From Melampsora larici-populina 98AG31 (lineage: Eukaryota > Basidiomycota > Pucciniomycetes > Pucciniales > Melampsoraceae), in assembly GCF_000204055.1 (NCBI RefSeq), contig NW_006768766.1:2656524-2720523 (forward strand): a stretch of DNA of 64,000 bases. Reading direction: 5' to 3'. Below are positions 49,355-60,154 of this stretch, in pieces. The position numbers and the translations under genes were made by a program. The notes beneath the pieces were generated by a model. It was not told where the DNA came from. It ran no database searches and was given only the letters and a program-made list of their open reading frames with translations. How positions within the stretch are numbered: the stretch's first letter is position 1; the number at the start of each line of letters is the position of its first letter.

Positions 49355-50705
49355 GGTGTTTTTTACGCATGTAATTGTAAAATTCAAAGTTCACACCAAT
49401 TTCTTATGTGTCTTATAACTTTCTTCACAAACCTCTGTTACTAGTGATTTATAGTTTGCAAATTATGTAAAAAGTCCTTCTGCGTTGAATGAACTATCTA
49501 TCATCCAACTCAGACGTCATTTGACATATGTAATAAGCTGAAAACCTCCATTTTTGACAAAATGCACACCTTTTTGCTTATTTCCGCCGCTATTATTAAT
49601 AATCTCTTGCTCCTGTAATGTTACATCATCATCTATAACCTTAAAAATCCCAGAAAATCCTCTTGGAAACCTTAAATATTACTACTACCACCATTACATA
49701 TGTAAACTACTTGTAAAACCCTTCTTTACCAACTTTGAAAAAGCACTGTTTTCTTGTCCACTACTCTCGGGTGTGTCATGTAAACCAAAGTTTGGTATAC
49801 TATAATAAAGGATCAAGTCTTGATCAAGAATTGATATCTATGATTATGTACAAGGTTCCTAAAGAAAGAGATACACTCTCTTGAATCCTTTGTAACCACA
49901 ACATAATAAATGTTAGTCTACTATGGGGTGGTGCGGGGGTATGCCCCAAAGGGGCAGGATATCAGGGATAGACGTCTATCCCTGTAGCCACCCTGCCTCT
50001 CCGGGGTGATAACAAAGAGCCCTGGGAGGGCTTCTCTTCCCCTGGGATGGTGGGTGGGACGCAAAAAAGTTTTATTTTTGAAAGGCTGAAATGTAGAGAA
50101 AAAATAAACGGGAAGACAAGTATTCACAAGAGGAGAGGAGAGAAGAGAAATTTTTTCCTCTCTCAACTGTAACCTCAAGCCACTCCTTCAAAGCTCTCGC
50201 CCTGACCTAGCTTGGTCTCTCTTGGGCTCTCCTCCCCACGTGATTACTTGCACACCCTTGGTAATGGACTAGAGATTACCGTTGCAAGCTGGGGGTAATC
50301 TTTCAAATAATTTCTATTCCACCTTATCAACCATCAAGAAGAAAGTTGCTAATGTATAATGTAATTCTTTTCTTTCACATTGCAACCTCAAAAAACCCAT
50401 AAACCTATTTTTAATACCCTAAAAACCATCTCCAAGCCTGTATACCTATATTTCTGAATTTTTCTAATGTTTTTGTTTCTTTTCTTTGCACAGTCTTTTT
50501 GCTAATAATTCATGTTGATCTTTAGAATTTGTTTGAAATGAATGACCTCATCACAATTTAATGTGCAATTTATAAGCCTTAAAGAGCTTCTATTGATAAG
50601 ATTCCTTCAATTTTGAGTTTTCTTTTGCACTGAACTTTTTGGATAACTTGGTCAACTACTTATGATTAATTTTCTTTGATTGATCCCATAAATTGATCAA
50701 CACAT
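49355..50705. repeat. AT-rich dispersed repeat, copy B (interrupted)
   Basis: Diverged copy of 22180-22985 in the same orientation, interrupted by a GC-richer insertion at about 49757-50305. After the insertion the match resumes (CCTTATCAACC) and runs to CCCATAAATTGATCA. Confidence 0.65.
49757..50305. mobile_element. 549-bp insertion in dispersed repeat copy B
   Basis: Defined by comparison with the uninterrupted copy A. It contains a perfect 20-bp palindrome (49964-49983, half AGGGATAGAC) and another short inverted pair (TGCCCC/GGGGCA, 49942-49956). Ends could be TG...CA as in a solo LTR, but I found no convincing target duplication. Confidence 0.5.
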
Positions 50706-51561
50706 TGGGTGAGCGTCTCCTTCAGGATGAATTGTGCAGGGAACTGGACTTTGATGGACCAGGAAGATTGTCAAGTAAGGTCAGTGAGGGTCTTTTTAGT
50801 TTACATGCAGGGGTCACCGGAAGTGTTGCAGTAAAAGATTTACATCCATTTGTGCATACGTTTGGGACCACACTTCTTGGACAATGGTGGCTGGAGATCT
50901 TCAAAAAAGCTGGAGGGTAAATGCATTTGTCTGTTGAAGCGTCAACCCTTACTGACCCATTGTGAGGAGGTGTACATAGTAAAAATCAGACCATTTTAAA
51001 TGCCAGTTTTCTGAGGTAGTGTGAAAAGCAGAGGGTTACATGTCAAATTTGGGTGGAGATTGTGAGACTTCTTGAACATAACACAGGGAGGAGGGGTCAA
51101 AATCAAAGCCTGGGGTAGGTGGGGCAAGATAAGCAAGCGGCAAGGGCACAAAATCATGTATGTTGATGCAACAAGGGTACCATTCTAAGCCGCTGCAAAT
51201 GGCGTGATTGTGATGGGTGCGTGGTCTAGCCTTGAGTGTTAGGTAATTGCCAGCAGGCCACAAGCAGTTTGTAGCACATGGCTTGTGAGGGTGGCCAACA
51301 AAGTCAGGATACAACTTTGTACAAAGTTTGGACAATAAGGTTGAATATGACACTTGTAAATGATGCAAAATGGGTTACCATTTCTGGGGAATCTGGGAAA
51401 AATGACAGTGTTTGCTGCCATTTCTGCTTTCACAATGTACCGGGAGCTGGCAGGTCCCATTTGTGTATCAACAATGATTTACGCTGTTGCATTGCCATTG
51501 GGATTGCGGTAAACAATTGTTAAAGTATTAGTGACATTTTATATTTTATTTCATTATTACA
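50706..51561. other. No supported gene
   Basis: A 75-codon frame crosses from the repeat end to 50920. Other short frames on both strands at 51036-51523 hint at an old coding region, but no domain is recognisable. Confidence 0.35.
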
Positions 51562-51766
51562 TACAGCCATTCCGATATTGCTTGTCGCTCCGTTTTGAAA
51601 AAGAAAAAGTTGAAACCTAAGTTTTTACTCAATAAAACTTCAAACTCAGCTGTAATTCAAGGCAATACAGCCAGACTTCAGGTTTTAACCGGTTAAAACT
51701 TAGGTTTTGAGCTTACAAACTTTTTCTTTTCAAAAGGGTGCGACAAGCAATATTGGAATGGCTGTA
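51562..51766. mobile_element. 205-bp Tc1/mariner-type MITE
   Basis: About 50-bp inverted ends starting CAGCCATTCCGATATTGC (left) and complement CAGCCATTCCAATATTGC (right), flanked by TA on both sides. No coding capacity; a compact fold-back sequence. Confidence 0.8.
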
Positions 51767-52651
51767 ACTGAACATGATAGAAATGTTTATTTCAATTCTC
51801 ATTTACTAATAATATTACATATGTATCTGTTATCGTGTTTGTAAAGTTGTTACCGTTTGTCATCATTTTTAACCTAAATGTTGTCAAGAACATCATAACA
51901 TTTAATCCCAAAGCCACTTTGCTTACAAAACCTTGACAAAATACACAAGTATCTGTCACTCCCCCCATAATTATTTTTGGACTCAAGTCCAAAATTGTCC
52001 GGCAATGCAATGCACCATCAATCTCAACACAACAACACTTTTGTTTATCAACATCATTTATGTACATACGCGCTCAATCTTCTTATGACAAACATTGTTG
52101 AACTTCACCAAGATTGGCATCCTAATTATGTACAATATTTTGGTCACGGTCAATCACAAACCTCCTTTCTCCCTGGTAGGGTCCCTATCTCAATTGTGCA
52201 GACTATCACCCCATTTCAAAGGTCAGTCACTACCATTTATATTCCGACCACTTTAGCCGACATCACCCCAAGTGTTATTACTTACCTACCAAGAACCCGC
52301 TCATGATTAGATCAGCTAAACAAGGATTGTGCGGTTGTTGTGTAGAACCCTGTATGTCATCCTACTGAGCCTTATCTTCAACGGCTGTTGATTCCGCCAG
52401 TAGAATCAGACTTTAACACACCTTTGGCCTAATCATGATTGTGCATTCTCCAACTGACTTTTTCTTATTCAGTACCCGTATGAGGCACGAAGGAGGTTGC
52501 GTTTGTCCATGTTAGTACCGAGTCAGTGTCAGAGACCGGGCAGGTCGAGATTGTCTCTCTCTGGGTCAGCACAAACTCTGTTGAGTCCTGCTAGCCAGAT
52601 AGATGACTAATCAGCTCAGAGGTGATCAGGCACCGTGACCTGGTTCTTCCC
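51767..52651. other. No supported gene; possible 5' flank of a BED/hAT gene
   Basis: Short frames only. The last bases before 52652 read GTVTWFF in one frame, which would suit the start of a BED finger continuing at 63450 if the DNA between is an insertion. Confidence 0.35.
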
Positions 52652-53098
52652 CACCTGTGCGCCTCAGATCCTTCGGCACTTAGCTGACCATACAGATGTA
52701 CTGTACGGTCGGCTACGAGCCCCAATGGTATACGCAGACGTCTGCAGACTCAGCAGATGTTCCACTTCTAGCACTCCTAGAAGAAAACCGCTCTAGTATC
52801 CTCTATTTCAGCTAAAAACAGTACATTTCCTCAAGTTTTGTGCCTTTAACGCTGCAGGATGACTAATGCCGTTTACATCATCTTTCAACGGTCTGAAAGT
52901 ACATGGTGCAGACAGATCTGCATCTGTATAGTTGAATTACAGACACATCTTACACTACACCGACACAACTACACAGATCTGTCTGCATCGCTCCAGACAG
53001 ATCTGGCCCTCTCAGCCTGCCAAGTCAAAGAACGCAGACAGATCTGCGTCTTTATACAGACGGATCTGGCACTCTAAGAAACAACCAGATGGATCTGG
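52652..53098 (+). repeat. 447-bp inverted repeat, left
   Basis: Contains at least six variants of the 12-mer CAGAYNGATCTG in both orientations. Two more lie just inside (near 53144 and 53197). Short frames through it are open but domain-free. Confidence 0.85.
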
Positions 53099-53518
53099 GC
53101 CACAGATCGGTTCCCCACATTACTGGACAGACTCATCTGCACATTCAGATGGATCTGCTCCTTCCACCTCACAAGTCTTTGATACCCAAAACCTACAGAT
53201 CGATCTGGTCTTCAGGTCATTCTAGACTCACTGAGAACTCCTCCATTGGCTCTGCTCACCCACGCTAACGCTATGTCCAAATCAATCTCTGTTCTCACGT
53301 ATGTTCGCTCACTCATTTCAAAGGATCCTGAGTATCTCACAAGGAATTGATATCAATATCAGAGCGATGTAGTTACTATGTACGTATGTACCAAATAAAG
53401 AGATGAACCATTGATTGAAAAAAGAGAATGACCAAAATGAAAAGGAATGAACAAAAAAAACAGGAAGTTTTGAATGGATCAGTCAAAATCAGAAACAATA
53501 CGGTATAGCTAGACCTAG

Positions 53519-56500
53519 CTAGACCACTATCCATTCCAATCCTACATCGTTCATGACATCAAAGAGATTTCCTCGGTAGCCCTCTTCATCATCACCCACA
53601 GGGAACCAATGTTCCTCTAGATCTTCATCGTCTACACCTTCCGTCAAAACTGGAAAGCAATAATTCTCCCACCTTGCTCGATTTTTTCCAATTAGAGCTA
53701 TCCAGCGAGTCTTTAAGATAGAATTTGATTCTACAGGCTGATCGCAATAGTTTTCTGACTTGTCAAGCATATTCTGAATGTCCACATCCCAGACCATCCA
53801 TCTTCGGCAGTAATCAAGAGAGATCTCCTGGTGCAAAGCTTTCAAAACCTCTTGGCTTTGATTCCAAGCTTTTTCCGAAAGAATGCCACCCTTCTGAACT
53901 AACTCTACTGGCCGAGTTCCGTTCGGAAATCCAGGGATCCAAGCTTAAGCATTTTGAGGGGACCAAGTCATTGCTCAATCTCAAAATATACAGATCCAGT
54001 GAGCCTTGATTGCTTACGCATTTCAGCAGTGATCTTGAGATTCTCCAGCTTCTCTTCCAACCGAATAGAATCGAACACAGTATTCCTGACTTCACGTGAA
54101 ATCCGACGAACTTCCTCATTGCAACTTCGCCACCTGCGGTACAATTGAATCCCACGCTGAGTCAGCATGAGCCCCGCTCGCTCGGGAGCGGGGACCGGCG
54201 AAAATCCACCCCGAGCACTTTTTGGAAATGCATCCCGGCTTCCGAGCCGACCCCTCCCCGTCGGGGATCTTCATGTACGTCTTCAGACCGTCCCCCGCCA
54301 CCAAAAATCGGGGGCCTACCGAAATATCGGTTCCCCGTCGGTTCCCCGTCGAGTGTTAGTCAGTAGAGCTTGCTAGATCAAAAAAATTCATAAATCTGCT
54401 TCACGAGCAAGTTCCGGCTGATATTCTACTGTTTCGTACAGGTATTTCATTGTATTTGATTCCTTATACTGATGTATGAGTTGTTACGAGGCCTTCCTCA
54501 CCTTTCATTTCTCCCTATCTGCCCTCGATTCTACAGCTCTCTGCTATAGCTCGGTTCCCCGATAAAAACCGGGGATCCTCATACTCTTGCCCGGTCCCCG
54601 CTCCGTCGGAGTCGGTACGGTGCCGGGGGGCTGAGATACCTAGCCCGAGGCACCGTACCGACGGTACGGAAGCCGGAGATCCCCGAGCCCGCGGGAAACG
54701 GGGCTCATGCTGAACGCTGAGTGGTCACATCTGTAGCCCATAGCTCGTCAGGATGGGTTAAGTGACCGATGTTCCAAAATGGGTCTTCGAGGCTGAAGTG
54801 TGAGATCTCTTCAAAAGTCGGAAGCTGTAATGCTTCCTCATCTGGAAACCGTGTGTGAAACTGCTTTATGTGAAAGTCATAAGTTGTCCACTTAGTTTTC
54901 AAGTTGCTCTGTTTTTTGACCATTGCAGTCTTATATCGCTCTTGATCTGTAGTGCCTGTCAATCCAAAAAAAAAAACATGAATTTTTAAATGTAAGGTTG
55001 AGCTTTAGAGGTCACTAACCGATACCAGGCTGATCCCACTTCTTTCGATGCTCAATGACTCCCACTTTAGCTTCGTACAGATTTTGTTTTGCCAAGCGAA
55101 TTCGAAAACGCGCTCGTGCACATGGGTCTGAGGTTTGAAGAGTGTGTGAGTTTGGTGTGTGAGTTTGCAGTGAAAAAACTTCCAGTACAGTGCAGTGTGA
55201 TCCACGCACGCCTAACCTCAGCCATGTCCCGAAACTCCTCTCCCCCCAATTCAGCAACGATGTCGTCGATTGCATGCTCAAAAGCCACAACCGAAGCTGG
55301 TAAAGCAGCCAGCTCAGCATGTTCAGCTTCTGACAATGTGCGCCGCCGCTGTCCTCGTAGGAAAGCAAGTCGAGCGCTGTATTGAAAAATCCGAAAACAT
55401 GATACTTGTGTATCAGTGTGTTGGGAACGGATAGGAACAGATGACAAATATTTGAACACACTGGGCCTCTCGAAAATTCTCCTCAAGTTCAATTAGCCGG
55501 CCTAATCGATTTTCAAGCTGTTGAATGTTAGTGATCGCCATCAATTGAAGCTGGCAAGTACGCTGCCTTTCCCACTGTTGTGCAAAGTATTCGACGTTAA
55601 GTTGGTGAGATGCTTCTAGTTTGGTAAGTTTTGCTTGTGTTTCACGCTTATCCCTCAAAACCTCATCGAATTTCTTAGACATCAGGCAAGCTGTCATATA
55701 GAACATGATGAGCTTTTGAGGTGTATTACACAACAGAGTAATCACATACCCGCATTTGTGAGACCAAGACTGTTTTTATGACCGGCTCGCAAGTGCAATG
55801 CGTCAGCTCGGGTTTGTTTGGTAGCAAATCGAAGCTGAGAAACAAGGAATGATTGGAACGACCAGTTCCTTTCGCACCCTTCGCCATCTGATAAACCCCA
55901 ACCAAGGTTGAGTCGGGGATTGTATTCAAGCTGACAGCCCCACCGATGGACAGAAGCGTGGAAAGCGCTGGTACCAAACTTGAATTGAGCATTGGCACGC
56001 TCATCAACAAAGAGATTGTGCTGTGTATAGTCCAGATGAAAATTGTCATCTTCTGGCAGTCTCATTCAGCAAATACACGAGAGTCTCACCCTCTTGATAC
56101 CCTTTTCCAGGGTGCAACCAATGTCATACAATACCCCAAAGCGCCACAGAGGCTGATCTGGCTCTTTTGTACAATCTACTATAGAGCCTAGCAAGGCATG
56201 TGCAAAGTAAGACCTGGAATCAAAATATAGATCATGTCAGATTGATACCGGCCGATTGTGCCACTTCTATTTGTCACATACTTCTCGCCGCTCCTCACAA
56301 TATTGATGTATGACAGACATTGGTCATGCCTACATATCAATGCCATCAAACCAGTTTCGTCGCATGCTCGCCACGTTTGGCCAGTTCGGGTGTCTGCAGC
56401 AGCAGTGTGCTGCTGGGTGTACGGATCCTGTTTGAAAAACAATGTTAGTGCTCTAATGTACAACAAAAAGCTCTACACATTTGATATCAAGTGGACGCAC

Positions 56501-57830
56501 TACATGTTCATCTACCTGTCCCCTGGCAGCGGCTCGGTCAGCCCACAGTTGAACATATTCGTCGCTGAGAAACAAGGAAGGCATTTTTGGTGCGATATCA
56601 TTTGATTCTCGACTTGCAGCCGCATGTCTTCTTTGCTGAAAGTTCGCATCCATGCACACTATCGAATCAGGCTCTGCTTCTCGTTTGGATCGTTCGCCGG
56701 GTCCAAAGCAGCGTGGACAGATGCTTGCCAGTGATTCAATCGGTTTCATTTCAAGTGCTTGCGTTTTCAACTCCTCATGCATCTTCAAAAGTTGTCTGTA
56801 GGCGTGAACAGCGCAAGATAGAGGTTTTCTCCATCGTCGAGGCTGTGTTGGGGATAAGTATAAGAGAAATGGATAGAAAACAAAATTAAATAATCAAAAC
56901 AAACTCAAAATTGGTTCATCAAAACAAAATCGAAATTGATTAAACGATTCGTAAAAAACTTGGACACACCTGGTTTGTACCTTTAACCATTATCACAGCA
57001 CTAAAGGCATCTAATATTTCGTCAATGGCCAAAGCAAAGGGCTGGATTCCGATTGGTTTGTATTTCCATAAGATGTGGTACGCTCGCAGTAATCTGAGAG
57101 AGAAGGCTGTTCAAGGGTGGGTTGGGGAGCCTCCGAGATAACCCTGGGCAATAAGTCGAACCTGATCAGGTGTACAACTACAAAATTCTATCTCCCTCTG
57201 TTCGCGACCTGATATATTTGGTTGGTCATGTAAGCAATGAAATGATGAAATGTGATCAAAAGTGAGGTATTGATTACCACAAAGGTCCACTAGATCCACT
57301 TGGCGCTTGACTTTAGTACTCCCCGGACAGTAACACGATTCATTTTCAAAATGATTCCGATCCCAATTTGCTTTGTGCCCCCATTGAGAAGTCAGGCTTG
57401 AGCATCGCATCCAGGTGATGAACATCGAACGCATGTTTCGCTCCCAAGCACGTTCCTCTCTTACTCTTTGTCTCGAGTAAGCAGGGGCTGCTACAAACTC
57501 ACCCATGTTACGTGCATGTTGATTGTCTTCTTGAGGGACCTTGTCTTCTCTTTTGTTGGTGATATTTACGTCATCTGGGTTCAGGTCATTTGCAACAATT
57601 GGTTCGTTTTCGTTGGGGTTTTCGACCGCAGCAAGTTGATTGGGGGGGTTAGGAGGAGGGGGATTGTTCTTAGCAAGGTGATCACGATGGAGTTTGTCGA
57701 ATTTGCGTTCACACCACAGGTGGGCTGCTTGTTCAAGCCGTTCTTTTGTTTGAGATGCTTCGGTGTGTAACTTGGCTTTCTTCTTTTGCCGAGCTTGAGG
57801 GAGCTTAATTGACTTTGACGAAGTTGGCAT
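53519..57830 (-). pseudogene. KDZ (Kyakuja-Dileera-Zisupton) transposase, interrupted
   Basis: ATG at 57830. Exons on the minus strand: 57830-56970, 56842-56516, 56427-56282, 56213-56100, 56020-55750, from 55690, and further exons to the stop at 53519. They carry the family's blocks in order: FCSCTPDQVRLIAQGYLGGSP, TAFSLRLLRAYHILW, SICPRCFGPG, DSIVCMDANFQQRRH, RACDETGLMALICRHDQ, SGEKSYFAHALL, FGVLYDIGCTLEKG, WGCQLEYNPRLNLGWGLSDG and LRFATKQTRADALHLRAGH, then a coiled C-terminal half. Asp and Glu residues of the catalytic core (CMDANF, LSDGEG) are present. Two lesions: TGA at 57111-57113 in place of the Arg before TAFSLRL, and a 552-bp MITE at 54162-54713 in the codons TTQR/GIQLYRRW. Removing the MITE and one target copy gives a continuous frame. 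Confidence 0.9.
54162..54713. mobile_element. GC-rich MITE with perfect 15-bp ends and 8-bp target duplication
   Basis: 552 bp. The ends TCAGCATGAGCCCCG are perfect inverted repeats. ACGCTGAG is duplicated directly outside (54154-54161 and 54714-54721), a hAT-type 8-bp duplication. The interior is far more GC-rich than its surroundings, with repeated CCCCGTCGG, CGGGGATC and GGTACGG pieces. It splits an exon of the KDZ gene exactly. Confidence 0.9.
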
Positions 57831-58085
57831 GTTGTGGTTTCCTCAACGGTGAAAATGGTACAATCGCAGGGATTCCAGCTACTTTGGGACCGGGGTGAAG
57901 GATGTGTAGATGGTGGTTTGAAGATTCAAAAAAGGGGCAAATTTTCCACTGTCCGTAGGGGGGGGACATCCTTCTTCTATCAATTTGGGGGACACTTCTT
58001 AAGTTGTTCATTTCATTTTCATTTTGTTTTATATATGAACTTCATTAGAGTAGTTTGTCTGATCAATCTGTCACTTTGCACTATC

Positions 58086-58211
58086 AGCACTTCAATAGGT
58101 GTCACATTGTGGGTTGCTTTGAACCCACAATGCTATCTCATCTATTTCAGCACTTCAATAGGTGTCACATTGTGGGTTCAAAGCAACCCACAATGCTATC
58201 TCATCTATTTC
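58086..58211. repeat. 63-bp tandem duplication with inverted hairpin loop
   Basis: Units 58086-58148 and 58149-58211 are identical by eye except in the loop of a hairpin. Unit 1 has TGTGGGTT-GCTTTG-AACCCACA (58108-58129); unit 2 has TGTGGGTT-CAAAGC-AACCCACA (58171-58192). The six loop bases are exact reverse complements. Confidence 0.9.
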
Positions 58212-58879
58212 AATCAAACTGTTCATGCATTGCACGAAGAAAATCAAATGTTCCGTTAATAACAGTCAGCAGAAGATATGCTCAGCTTGGTATAATTGCT
58301 ATACGCGCTGAATAGCTAATGATATGTGTGCTTTCCTTAGGCTCAAATATGTGTAATGTCCTTTACATTCAAAGTAAGGGTCCCAATACCCGTACTTCGA
58401 AAACCTGAATCTGTGTTCATCAATTTGCTTAGCTGCCTCAATCACATGGGTATTGAGGGTTGATTAATTGGAAATAATGAATAACAATTAATTGGAAAAG
58501 TCATTCATATCTCTCCAAACTTGAGCTTGCATGTTTTGATAGGAAATCAAGCAATTGTTACAAACCATTACTTGCTGACTGTGTGTCCCAATGACTGAAT
58601 GGCTTTTAATTTTGAACACACAAAGAGCACACCTTCCAAAAAAAGCTTTGTCAACCTTGTCATATATAGCCAAGATCAGAGTCAAGGTAATTCCCAATGG
58701 TGAAATACTGAATTAACACCATACCAAGTATATGATATGCTGTGTCACCTGCACCAAAAAAAAACTTATGAAAAAAGAAGATTCAAACTCCTGATCACTT
58801 TTTAGCACCATGCTATCCAAAGATGATTCCAGTTCAAATTTTGATTCATCTTGAAAATTGACCAAGTTTCATTGGAGCT

Positions 58880-59600
58880 CCGCCTCTCCCTAAACGTGCC
58901 ATTTATCACTCCTATAGTCCCTAAGTATTACTGTAAGATAACATTTGTTGTAATGCAATAAAATAGTTTCTCCTACAATGTTATAGAAATATAAAACATG
59001 TTAAGTTGTCATTTTATGTCGAGAAATGCCAAAGTTTCATAAGCACTCCGTAAAAACACACACAGTACTATTTGTTGATTTTGTTCCACTTAAGTGGCCC
59101 CAAAGTGCCACTGTAAGCTACCATTTGATGCAATGTGATCCAATAGTTCCTAAAATATTTATATAGAAATATAAAACAGGTTCAACTTTCAGTTGATGTC
59201 AAAAACTGCAAATGTTTTATAAGCACTCCGTAACATCAGATACAGTACTATTTGTTGATTTTTATCATTTGATTTGCCCTGAAGTACAAATTTAAGATAT
59301 GATTTGTTGTAATACAATACAATAGTTCTTACTACCACTTTACAGAATTGAAAATCTGGTTCAACTTCTAGTGTATGTCAAAAACTGCCATAGTTTCATA
59401 TGCACTCCGTAAAATTACAAACTGTACTATTTGATGGAATTGCTCACTCCATTGGATCCTAGGTCCAACTATGAGAAATATTCTGGTGTAAAGACATATA
59501 ATAGGTTCACTATCACCCTATAGGAATAAAAATCCCACCGCTTGTTCATGAAAAAACTGCCAAACAAAGTTTCATAAGCACTCCGTAAAATCACATACCT
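58880..59600. repeat. Diverged tandem repeat with a period of about 180 bp
   Basis: The block GCACTCCGTAA occurs at about 59043, 59223, 59402 and 59578. Each copy is preceded by a variant of AACTGCCA...GTTTCATA, and most are followed by CAGTACTATTTGTTGATTT. At least four units, each strongly diverged between the landmarks. Other shared pieces are CAATAGTT and TATAGAAATATAAAACA. Confidence 0.75.
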
Positions 59601-60154
59601 GACTAATTGACTTTTTTGGTTGCTTCAAAGACAATGGAAAGATTTGCTCTCATGAGCATTGGGTACTGCAATAGGATCATATGATAAATTGTGAAATTTG
59701 TGAGCAATATACTCACATATATTATCTATTGCAAATTTATCTCAACATGAAACAAAAAAAACCAATCAAGTTGGCTAGAAACTAACAGTTGTTCAAAAAT
59801 GTCTCCGAGGGGATTTGAACACAAAGCACCTGCAGCACCATCAGACCAACACCATGCTCCACTGCTCGCACAACCCACTACACTAGGCTCAGCATATACA
59901 TGGTGGGATTCAATGTTCTTGAAACAAACCCAGATGGATTTCAGATACAGAACCAGACTCACTCTATAGGTCCAAATGTCGGAGAAGCAGATAGGTCTGT
60001 ATCTGGCTGCGCAGTAAAATCCGTCTGGTCCAATGGCCATAGTCATCGGACTTACCCCTCAGGCCAGACACATCTTCTTTCTACATTGTTCTTAGCTTCA
60101 TATCCACATCCCTAATTCATATCATATAGCCTTTTCACTAATCCCCCATTTGCC

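Larger units (their letters stand above)
57831..60154. other. Spacer between KDZ and 521-aa genes, with repeats
   Basis: Divergent promoter side of the KDZ gene, then a 63-bp tandem duplication (58086-58211), AT-rich DNA, a diverged 180-bp tandem array (about 58880-59600), a possible tRNA-derived SINE head (59790-59895) and the promoter of the 521-aa gene. Confidence 0.5.

Noticed and set aside
52909..53200. CAGATCTG repeats as a CRISPR-like array
   Set aside because: Units vary, occur in both orientations and at uneven spacing, with no spacer regularity, and the genome is eukaryotic.
53725..54009. Plus-strand frames opposite the KDZ C-terminal exons
   Set aside because: Antisense to a well supported coding region, without domains.
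54162..54713. GC-rich block as a promoter or CpG island of the KDZ gene
   Set aside because: Perfect inverted ends and target duplication inside an exon show it is an inserted element.
59800..59890. Functional tRNA gene on the minus strand
   Set aside because: B-box-like sequence present but acceptor and anticodon stems do not pair.
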